The translations under genes and the position numbers were made by a program. A stretch of 64,000 bases of DNA, from positions 145,418-209,417 of the forward strand of contig JAJZVV010000004.1 in NCBI GenBank assembly GCA_021845595.1. The letters are read 5' to 3'. The DNA comes from Pseudomonadota bacterium. Its GTDB lineage: Bacteria; Pseudomonadota; Alphaproteobacteria; Acetobacterales; Acetobacteraceae. The notes beneath the pieces were generated by a model. That model worked only from the letters and a program-made list of their open reading frames with translations, was not told where the DNA came from and made no database searches. Positions 9,160 to 16,211 of this stretch are shown here, piece by piece (position 1 is the first letter of the stretch; the number at the start of each line of letters is the position of its first letter).

Positions 9160-9965
9160 CCGAGATCCATCCGCGAGCGATCGTGGCGAGCGGCGCCACG
9201 ATCGGGGACGGCGCGCGCATCGGGCCGTGGTGCCAGGTCGGCCCCGACGTCGTCATCGACGACGGCGCCGAGCTGGTATCCCACGTGGTGGTGGACGGGC
9301 ACACGCGGATCGGCGCGGAGGCCAAGCTCTGGCCCTTCTGCACGGTCGGGCTGCCGCCGCAGGATCTCAAATACCGCGGCGAGCCGACGCGCACCGAAAT
9401 CGGCCCGCGGACGCATGTGCGCGAGCACTGCACCATCCATCGCGGCACCGTCACCGGCAGCGGCGTCACCCGCGTCGGCGCCGACTGCCTGCTGATGGCG
9501 GTGGTGCATGTGGCGCATGATTGCCTCATCGGCGACCGCGTGATCATCGCCAACAACGTCGTCATGGGCGGCCATGTCGAGATCGGCGAGGCGGCGGTGA
9601 TCGGCGGGGCAGCGGCGCTGCATCAATTCGTGCGCGTCGGCCGCGGCGCCATGGTCGGCGGCATGTCCGGCGTCGAAAGCGATATCATTCCGTTCGGCAG
9701 CGTGATCGGCAATCGCGCCCGCCTGGCCGGTCTCAATCTCGTCGGGCTGAAGCGCCGCGGGCACGAGCGCGACGCAATCAACCGCCTGCGCGCCGCCTTC
9801 CGCAGCCTGTTCCGCGATGACGGCGGCGTCTTCGCCGAGCGGCTGGCGCGCGTGCGGGCCGAATATGGCGGCGACGCGCTGGTGGCCGAACTGCTCGCCT
9901 TCATCGATGCGCCCAGCCAGCGCGGCCTGATCCGCACCCTCTCCGACCTCGACCCGTCGGAGTGA
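9156..9965 (+). CDS. lpxA: UDP-N-acetylglucosamine O-acyltransferase
   Basis: First lipid A enzyme: transfers 3-hydroxyacyl from ACP to the 3-OH of UDP-GlcNAc. The 269-residue protein opens with IHPRAIV and is built of hexapeptide repeats (ATIGDGARIGPW), followed by LPPQDLKYRGEPT, VREHCTIHRGT and the catalytic His in HVAHDCLIGD (second His, residue 121), then a helical C-terminus (NLVGLKRRGHERDAINRLRA). The GTG start overlaps the fabZ stop by four bases. lpxI follows after 24 bp. Confidence 0.96.
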   Translation: MTEIHPRAIVASGATIGDGARIGPWCQVGPDVVIDDGAELVSHVVVDGHTRIGAEAKLWPFCTVGLPPQDLKYRGEPTRTEIGPRTHVREHCTIHRGTVTGSGVTRVGADCLLMAVVHVAHDCLIGDRVIIANNVVMGGHVEIGEAAVIGGAAALHQFVRVGRGAMVGGMSGVESDIIPFGSVIGNRARLAGLNLVGLKRRGHERDAINRLRAAFRSLFRDDGGVFAERLARVRAEYGGDALVAELLAFIDAPSQRGLIRTLSDLDPSE

Positions 9966-9989
9966 TGGCGCGCGCGGCTTGAGGGCGGC

Positions 9990-10829
9990 ATGGCGCTCGG
10001 CATCATCGCCGGCGGAGGGGCCTTGCCGGGACGCGTCGCCGCCGCGGCCCTCGCCTCGGGCCGCGAGGTGTTCCTGGTCGGGCTCGATGGCTTCGCCGAT
10101 CCGGCGGTTCTCGCCGCTTACCCGCATGCCGTCGCCCGGATCGGCGCCGCCGGGCGGATCCTGCAGCTGCTGCGCGGCGCCGGATGCACCGAGATCGTCC
10201 TCGTCGGGCCGGTGCGGCGGCCTTCGCTTTTGGATCTGCGCCCGGACGCAGAGGGCGCGCGGCTGCTCGGGCGGATCGGCCGAGCCGCGTTCGGCGGCGA
10301 TGACGGCCTGCTGGCCGCCATCGTCCGCGTCCTCGCCGATGAGGGGTTCCGCGTCATCGGCGCGCACGAGGTGTTCACCGAGGCCCTGGCGCCGCCTGGA
10401 TTGCTGACCAGCGTCGGCCCGGACGCCCAGGCGCTGGCGGACATCGCGCGCGGCCGCGAGGTGGTCCAGGCGCTGGGAACGGCCGATGTCGGCCAGGCCT
10501 GCGTCGTCCAGCAGGGTATCGTGCTGGCGGTCGAGGCCATCGAAGGCACCGATGCGATGCTGGCCCGCTGCGGCGCCCTGGCCCGGCCCGGCCCCGGCGG
10601 GGTCCTGGTCAAACTCGTCAAGCCGGGACAAGATCGCCGCGCCGATCTGCCGACGCTCGGCGTCGAGTCGGTGCGGGCGGCGCGTGCGGCGGGGCTGCGC
10701 GGCATCGCGTTCGAGGCTGGCGGTACGCTGCTTGCCGACCGCGCATCCATGATCGCCACGGCCGAGGCAGCCAAGCTGTTCCTGCTCGGACTCGGACCGG
10801 ACCCGATCGAACGGAGCCCATCTTCTTAG
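9990..10829 (+). CDS. lpxI: UDP-2,3-diacylglucosamine diphosphatase LpxI
   Basis: Hydrolyses UDP-2,3-diacylglucosamine to lipid X and UMP; LpxI replaces LpxH in alphaproteobacteria. The 279-residue sequence begins with the nucleotide-binding-like [17 protein letters not shown] and has the family's conserved C-terminal block [17 protein letters not shown] (residues 208-224), which holds the essential Asp residues, then [14 protein letters not shown]. It is 24 bp after lpxA. In most alphaproteobacterial genomes lpxB comes next; here the next gene is gloA, so lipid A disaccharide synthase must be elsewhere. Confidence 0.95.
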   Translation: MALGIIAGGGALPGRVAAAALASGREVFLVGLDGFADPAVLAAYPHAVARIGAAGRILQLLRGAGCTEIVLVGPVRRPSLLDLRPDAEGARLLGRIGRAAFGGDDGLLAAIVRVLADEGFRVIGAHEVFTEALAPPGLLTSVGPDAQALADIARGREVVQALGTADVGQACVVQQGIVLAVEAIEGTDAMLARCGALARPGPGGVLVKLVKPGQDRRADLPTLGVESVRAARAAGLRGIAFEAGGTLLADRASMIATAEAAKLFLLGLGPDPIERSPSS

Positions 10830-10843
10830 AAAGGAGCACGCGG

Positions 10844-11245
10844 ATGACCGCCGAGACCGGACGCTATCTGCACACCATGCTGCGCGTGAAGCGGCTGGAA
10901 GCCAGCATCGATTTCTACACGCGGCTGCTCGGCATGAAGGAGTTGCGCCGACGTGAGGTGCCGGAGGGAAAATACACGCTGGCCTTCCTCGGCTACGGGC
11001 CGGAGGAGAGCCATACCGTGCTCGAGCTGACCTACAACTGGGGCAAGGATGAGGGCTACGAGCTCGGCACCGGGTTCGGCCATCTCGCCATCGGCGTCCG
11101 TGACGTCGCGGCGACCTGCGAGAGGCTGCGCGCCGAGGGCGTCACCATCGTGCGGGAAGCCGGGCCGGTGAAGTTCGGCACGACGATCATCGCCTTCATC
11201 GAAGACCCGGATGGCTACAAGATCGAGCTGATCCAGCGCGGCTGA
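10844..11245 (+). CDS. gloA: Lactoylglutathione lyase (glyoxalase I)
   Basis: Isomerises the glutathione-methylglyoxal hemithioacetal to S-lactoylglutathione, detoxifying methylglyoxal in the cytoplasm. The 133-residue protein is two VOC modules. The four metal ligands of E. coli GlxI can be placed: His10 (HTMLRV), Glu61 (LELTYNWG), His80 (GFGHLAIGV) and Glu128 (YKIELIQRG). The block [12 protein letters not shown] is also typical. It starts 14 bp after lpxI behind AAAGGAGCACGCGG, so it may be read from the same transcript. The length suits the Ni/Co-type bacterial class. Confidence 0.93.
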   Translation: MTAETGRYLHTMLRVKRLEASIDFYTRLLGMKELRRREVPEGKYTLAFLGYGPEESHTVLELTYNWGKDEGYELGTGFGHLAIGVRDVAATCERLRAEGVTIVREAGPVKFGTTIIAFIEDPDGYKIELIQRG

Positions 11246-11291
11246 ACGAGGCGGGACGGCGCCGCGGGCTGGTCCCACCATGCGCGGCGGG

Positions 11292-11316
11292 GGGGCGGCC
11301 CGGGCGATGCCGCCCC
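11292..11316. terminator. GC-rich hairpin between convergent gloA and ctrA
   Basis: Perfect 8-bp inverted repeat GGGGCGGC (11292-11299) / GCCGCCCC (11309-11316) with a 9-nt loop, directly next to the ctrA stop codon and 46 bp after the gloA stop. It lies where a bidirectional terminator is expected, but there is no U-tract on either side, so intrinsic termination is only a guess. Confidence 0.4.
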
Positions 11317-12048
11317 TCAGGCGCCGACGGCGGCGAGCATCGGCTCCTCGATGCGCTCGGGGACGTGCGGGCTCTCGGCCGGGTCACGCAGCATGTAGCC
11401 GCGGCCCCAGACGGTCGCGATCATGTTGCCGACCCCAGCCTGCGCCATCTTCTTGCGCAGCTTGCAGATGAACACATCGATGATCTTGATCTCGGGCTCG
11501 TCGATCCCGCCATAGAGGTGGTTGAGGAACGCCTCCTTGGTGAGGACGAAGCCCCGCCGCAGCACCAGCAGCTCCAGGATCGAATATTCCTTGCTGGTCA
11601 GGTGGATGCGCTGGTCGTCGACGGTCGCGTTGCGACTGTCCAGATTGAGCACCAGCTTGCCGACGCGGATCTCCGAATGGCTGAAGCCCTTGCTGCGGCG
11701 GATGATCGCCTGGATCCGGGCGGTCAGCTCCGCCTTGTCGAATGGCTTGGACAGGAAATCGTCGGCGCCGAGGCCGAAGCCCTTGACCTTGGCCTGCGGA
11801 CGGGACGTGCCGGAGAGGATCAGAACCGGCGTCTCGATGCGCGCGGCCCGCATCCGGCGGACCACCTCGAAACCCTCGATATCGGGGAGGGCGAGGTCGA
11901 GCAACACGATGTCGTAATCATAATGGCGGACAAGATCCAGCGCTTCCTCGCCGGTGTCCACCTGATCCACCACGGCGCCGTTCGAACGAAGCAACAATGA
12001 GACAGACCGCGAAACCGTGAGATCATCCTCGACGAGCAGAACGCGCAT
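11317..12048 (-). CDS. ctrA: Cell-cycle/motility response regulator CtrA
   Basis: OmpR-class transcription factor that in alphaproteobacteria controls the cell cycle and/or motility. The 243-residue protein has a receiver domain (MRVLLVEDDLTVSRSVSLLL, phospho-acceptor Asp51 in LLDLALPD, Lys in FLSKPFDKAEL) and a winged-helix domain (IHLTSKEYSILELL, IDVFICKLRKKMA, TVWGRGYML). ATG 12048 has a textbook GGAGGTGTTGAG directly before it; an upstream in-frame ATG at 12075 is rejected. It is slightly longer than Caulobacter CtrA (231 aa). It is divergent from fliI, consistent with a link to flagellar genes. No clear TTAA-N7-TTAA CtrA box was seen upstream. Confidence 0.93.
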   Translation of the reverse strand: MRVLLVEDDLTVSRSVSLLLRSNGAVVDQVDTGEEALDLVRHYDYDIVLLDLALPDIEGFEVVRRMRAARIETPVLILSGTSRPQAKVKGFGLGADDFLSKPFDKAELTARIQAIIRRSKGFSHSEIRVGKLVLNLDSRNATVDDQRIHLTSKEYSILELLVLRRGFVLTKEAFLNHLYGGIDEPEIKIIDVFICKLRKKMAQAGVGNMIATVWGRGYMLRDPAESPHVPERIEEPMLAAVGA

Positions 12049-12208
12049 CTCAACACCTCCAGCCTTGATGCACACAAACTACCACCTATGCGTGCATCAC
12101 GCCAGAGAATTTTCACCTTTCGGGTGCATTTTTCCGTATGCAGAGGCGCAAAACGCGCAATCGGCTCCGAATCACCCGCTACCTGTCGTGTGACAAGATC
12201 CGGAAGGC
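12049..12208. promoter_or_regulatory. ctrA-fliI divergent control region with GTGCAT repeats and a GANTC site
   Basis: The 160-bp spacer carries an 8-bp inverted repeat, TGATGCAC (12066-12073) and GTGCATCA (12092-12099), and a third GTGCAT at 12124-12129, 32 bp from the second. A GAATC (GANTC, the CcrM methylation site) lies at 12169-12173. It is notably AT-richer than the surroundings. That it is a regulator-binding region is inference; promoters could not be placed with confidence. Confidence 0.45.
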
Positions 12209-13606
12209 ATGAAAAAACAGCAAACGCTCAAAATGAGACTCGATACCGCTCGCGCCGGGGTGATGCCGCTCGCCGGCTATGAGCTCACCGGACGCATCAC
12301 CGGGGTCGCCGGGCTCGCCGCCGAAATTCGCGGCCTTGCGAGCCATGTCACCATCGGCAATCGTCTGCAGCTGCAGCGCCGGGACGGCGGCGGCGTCGCC
12401 GGCGAGGTCATCGGGTTCCGCGCCGGCAATGGCACGGTGATGGCGTTCGGCTCGCTCGAAGGTCTCGGTCCGGGCAGCCCGGCGATGTGTCGTGGCGTGC
12501 TTCCGGCCGGCGCGGTGCCGCGCCCCGCCACTGGCAGCGCCCTGCATGTTTCGGATGGTTGGCTCGGTCGCGTCATCGACCCGCTCGGCCAGCCCCTCGA
12601 CGGACACGGCCCGCTCCCCGCTGGCACGCGCCCCTGCCTGGTCCGCCCCGCGCCGCTGGCGCCGACACGCCGGGCGCGGCTCGGCGAACGCATCGATCTC
12701 GGCGTCCGGGCGATGAATCTTTTCGTCACCTGCCGGCGCGGGCAGCGGCTCGGACTGTTCGCCGGCTCGGGCATCGGCAAATCCACCCTGCTCGCCATGC
12801 TCGCGCGCCATGTCGATTGCGACGTCGCGGTGATCGCTCTGGTCGGCGAACGGGGACGCGAGGTGCGCGAGTTCATCGAGTCCGATCTCGGCGCCGCCGG
12901 CCTCGCCCGCTCGGTGGTCGTGGTTGCGACGTCGGACACCTCGCCGGTGATGCGCCGCGAGGCGGCCTACACGGCGATGGCCGTGGCAGAGCATTTCCGC
13001 GACCATGGCCAGTCGGTGCTGATGCTGATGGACAGTGTCACCCGGTTCTGCCTCGCGCTCCGCGAGATCGGCCTCTCCGCGGGCGAACCGCCGGCGACGC
13101 GCGGCTACCCGCCCAGCGTCTTTGCCGAGCTGCCCCGCCTGCTCGAACGCGCCGGACCGGGGGAGGAAATGCCGGGTCGCCCGGCCGGGCAAATTTCCGC
13201 GATCTTCACCGTTCTGGTCGAGGGCGACGACCACAATGAGCCGGTCGCCGACGCCGTCCGGGGCATCCTGGACGGGCATGTCGTGCTCGACCGACGGATC
13301 GCCGAGCGCGGCCGCTATCCGGCCATCGATGTGCTCCGCTCGCTGTCGCGAACCATGCCCGGCTGCAACAGCGACGCCGAAAACGACATCATCCGGCGGG
13401 CACGGGCCATCCTTGCGCTAAATGAGGAAGTTGCCGATCTCGTCCGGCTCGGCGCCTACCGCGTCGGTGGGGACAAGGCCGTCGACGAGGCGATCCGCCT
13501 TGCCCCGGCGATCGACGCGCTTCTGGGCCAGGCGATCGGCGAGCGCGCTGCGTTTGCGGACTGTTTCGCGCGCCTGGCCGCTGCCCTGGAGGCGCCCGTA
13601 GCCTGA
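12209..13606 (+). CDS. fliI: Flagellum-specific ATPase FliI
   Basis: Hexameric ATPase of the flagellar type III export gate. The 465-residue protein has a Walker A motif AGSGIGKST (185-193), the GERGREVREF block, the Walker B-like VLMLMDSVTRF, and the family's GEPPATRGYPPSVFAELPRLLERAG. F-type ATP synthase beta and Rho are ruled out by the ENRG-like flagellar/T3SS pattern and the length. ATG 12209 follows GGAAGGC. It is divergent from ctrA. No fliJ or other flagellar gene follows; the next gene is convergent 23 bp away, which is unusual. Confidence 0.9.
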   Translation: MKKQQTLKMRLDTARAGVMPLAGYELTGRITGVAGLAAEIRGLASHVTIGNRLQLQRRDGGGVAGEVIGFRAGNGTVMAFGSLEGLGPGSPAMCRGVLPAGAVPRPATGSALHVSDGWLGRVIDPLGQPLDGHGPLPAGTRPCLVRPAPLAPTRRARLGERIDLGVRAMNLFVTCRRGQRLGLFAGSGIGKSTLLAMLARHVDCDVAVIALVGERGREVREFIESDLGAAGLARSVVVVATSDTSPVMRREAAYTAMAVAEHFRDHGQSVLMLMDSVTRFCLALREIGLSAGEPPATRGYPPSVFAELPRLLERAGPGEEMPGRPAGQISAIFTVLVEGDDHNEPVADAVRGILDGHVVLDRRIAERGRYPAIDVLRSLSRTMPGCNSDAENDIIRRARAILALNEEVADLVRLGAYRVGGDKAVDEAIRLAPAIDALLGQAIGERAAFADCFARLAAALEAPVA

Positions 13607-13629
13607 AGGGGGGTCGCCGAACGCCGATC

Positions 13630-16191
13630 TCAGCGCTGCCCGACCAGCTGCAGCCCGGCCCGATGCCGCAGCAGCGCGGTGCGGATGCGCTCGAATTCGG
13701 CGCGCAGCCGTCGCATATGGTCCGCGCCGTCGGCGGCGAGTTCCTGCGCGCGGATCATGCGCCAGGCAAGGCAGAGTTCGAACAGCGCCTTCGCCCCGAT
13801 ATTCGCGGCACAACTCCTGAGCGCATGGGCTTCCGAGCGGAACTGCTGCACGTCCCCTGCCGCCACCGCGGCCGCCATCTCGCCCAAGAGCGCCTCGGCA
13901 TCGACCAGGAACTGGTCGATCAGATCGGCGAGGAAGGCGCTGCCACCGAGGGCTTCGAGATCTTTCAGCATGCGCTCGTCGATCGGGCCGGGCGCGGCGG
14001 GGCGGAAGCGTGGGTGCGACGCGATTTCGCGCACCTCTCCGCCTGGCGGAGGAGCGGCTTCCCCCCCTGCCAGAGAGGCGATGGTCGCGAGCAGGACCGC
14101 CGGTTCGATCGGCTTGGTCAGGCACGCGTCCATACCTGCGTCGGCGCAACGCTTGGCGGCCTCGGGGGTCGCGTCCGCCGTCAGCGCCACGATCGGCACG
14201 CGCGGCTGGTCGAGAGCCGTGAACCGATAGAGCTTGGTCGCCTCGATGCCGCTCATCACCGGCATGTTGACGTCCATCAGCACGACGTCGAATGGTTCGG
14301 CCTCGAGCGCGTCGAGCGCCATTTCGCCGTTGTCGACGAGGTGCACCCGGTGCCCGGCGCGCTCGAGGATTTTCGCGGTCACCTTCTGATTGGTGCGGTT
14401 GTCGTCGGCGACCAGCACGCTCAGCTGGCGGCCCGGTTCGGGCGGATCCTCGGCCACCCCCGGCGGCGACAACGATGCTCCGCCATTCGCCCCGGCCAAG
14501 GCGATGCTCAGGACCCGCCGGAGGCTGGTCGCGTCGACGGGGAGCGGCAACGCACTGACGAAGCGTCGCCGTTCGGCCAGCGCCGGCAGCCCGGCGGGCC
14601 TGGTCTCGCCGACCCGGACGAGCGGCACCGCAAGCGCCGCCTGGGCGGCAAACAGGCCCGGCGCCGGTGCCTCCTCGCCGCCGGGAAGTCCCTGCGGGGC
14701 AACCATGACGACGCAGCCCGCGCCGCGCATCCGCGCCGCCTCCGCCTGGCGGAGCGCCTCCGCCATCGTCTCGGCCGGCTCGATGCTCGCCCCCTCGCCA
14801 GCGAGGGCCTGTTCGATCGCAGCGCGCTGCGGGCCGACGCCGAGCAGGCCGATGTGCATCCCGGCGAGCGCCGTGTCCGGCTCCGCCAGGACCTCGAACG
14901 GGACCGTGAACCAGAAGGTGCTGCCGACGCCGATGGCGCTGTCGAGACCGATTTCGCCACCGAGCAGACCGACCAGACGCTTGCAGATCGCCAGACCGAG
15001 CCCGGTGCCGCCAAACCGGTCGACGATGGAACTGTCGGCCTGGGTGAAGCTCTCGAAGATGCGCTCGCGCGCCTCCGGCGCGATGCCGATCCCGGTGTCG
15101 GTCACCTCGAAGGTCAACCGCGCCCGCCCAGGCCCCGCCTCCACTGCGTCGACGGCCACGACGATGCCGCCCTCGGCGGTGAACTTGACCGCATTGCCCG
15201 CCAAGTTGAGCAGGATTTCGTGCAGGTGCCGCCGATCGCCGCGCAGCGCCAGCGGTGTCCGCGCCGTCACATGAAGAGCGACGTCCAGCTGCTTGCTGCG
15301 CGCCTGGGCGGTGACCAGGCCGCGGATCTCGGCAAGCAGGTCGAGCAGCGGGAAATCGACCACGTTGACCGGCATCCGGCCGGCCTCGATGCGCGAGAAA
15401 TCGAGCAGGCCGTTGATCAGGCCCAGCAGCGAGGTCGCCGCGGCGCGAACCGTGCGGACCATGTCGCGCTGCTCGGCATTGATCGAGGTATCGGCGAGCA
15501 GATGGGCCATGCCGATGATCGCGTTGAGCGGCGTGCGCAGTTCGTGGCTGACGCTGGCCAGGAACAGGCTCTTGGCCTGATTGGCTTTTTCCGCCTCGCG
15601 CTTGGCCTCCGAGAGCTTGCGGATCAGCGTCGAGGCGTAGACCGGCAGGACCACCTGGCCGCCGAGCAGACCGAGCGAGACCGCCAGCGCGCCCTGCCAG
15701 ACCGGGGTCGTTGCGACGACGGCGGCAAAGCCGATGAAGCCGATAGTGGTCGCGGCGAAGAGATGGGCCACGCCGTAGCGGAAGCCGTTGCCGAATATAA
15801 TCCAAAGATAAATGGGATAGAGCACCGCCAGTTCGGCGCCACCGATGTGCAGCTCGACCGAAAGGGCGCCGATGTCGAGCCCCATCGCGAACAGTCGCCG
15901 CCCAGTCGAGCGCACCGGGCGGAGCTTCCGATCGGCGAAGACGACCAGGCCGAGCGCGGCGTAGATATAGGCGACCAGCGCCGTCGCGCGGGTGTGGCCG
16001 GGCACGAACAGCGTGACATAGCCAAGGATAAGCAGGCTGAAGATCAGGCGATTGCGGATGATCTCCGGCTCGCGGTCGATCGCCTCCAGTTCATCGGCGG
16101 CAAAGGCGGCGCTCATCATGGCACGCAGCCGCCGGAGCAGACCGCGGGAGTTCGGACCGTTCAGCTCCGGCTGATCCAGGGGCGCTGGCAT
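13630..16191 (-). CDS. Membrane hybrid histidine kinase with REC and Hpt domains (RpfC-like)
   Basis: An 853-residue sensor with about five or six membrane helices in residues 48-190, then HisKA with the phospho-His in ASVSHELRTPLN (His216), a full HATPase domain (NLAGNAVKFT; DTGIGIAPEARERIF; GGTGLGLAICKRL), a degenerate middle region (about 445-570), a receiver domain (SVLVADDNRTNQ; Asp in VLMDVNMPVMSG; Lys in CLTKPIEP), and a C-terminal Hpt domain with its His in EAHALRSCAANIG. The layout matches RpfC-type kinases. The partner gene lies 20 bp upstream on the same strand, so they form an operon. The signal sensed is unknown; no RpfF-like synthase is in the window. Confidence 0.88.
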   Translation of the reverse strand: MPAPLDQPELNGPNSRGLLRRLRAMMSAAFAADELEAIDREPEIIRNRLIFSLLILGYVTLFVPGHTRATALVAYIYAALGLVVFADRKLRPVRSTGRRLFAMGLDIGALSVELHIGGAELAVLYPIYLWIIFGNGFRYGVAHLFAATTIGFIGFAAVVATTPVWQGALAVSLGLLGGQVVLPVYASTLIRKLSEAKREAEKANQAKSLFLASVSHELRTPLNAIIGMAHLLADTSINAEQRDMVRTVRAAATSLLGLINGLLDFSRIEAGRMPVNVVDFPLLDLLAEIRGLVTAQARSKQLDVALHVTARTPLALRGDRRHLHEILLNLAGNAVKFTAEGGIVVAVDAVEAGPGRARLTFEVTDTGIGIAPEARERIFESFTQADSSIVDRFGGTGLGLAICKRLVGLLGGEIGLDSAIGVGSTFWFTVPFEVLAEPDTALAGMHIGLLGVGPQRAAIEQALAGEGASIEPAETMAEALRQAEAARMRGAGCVVMVAPQGLPGGEEAPAPGLFAAQAALAVPLVRVGETRPAGLPALAERRRFVSALPLPVDATSLRRVLSIALAGANGGASLSPPGVAEDPPEPGRQLSVLVADDNRTNQKVTAKILERAGHRVHLVDNGEMALDALEAEPFDVVLMDVNMPVMSGIEATKLYRFTALDQPRVPIVALTADATPEAAKRCADAGMDACLTKPIEPAVLLATIASLAGGEAAPPPGGEVREIASHPRFRPAAPGPIDERMLKDLEALGGSAFLADLIDQFLVDAEALLGEMAAAVAAGDVQQFRSEAHALRSCAANIGAKALFELCLAWRMIRAQELAADGADHMRRLRAEFERIRTALLRHRAGLQLVGQR

Positions 16192-16211
16192 CGACGCGCC
16201 GCCGAAATCCC

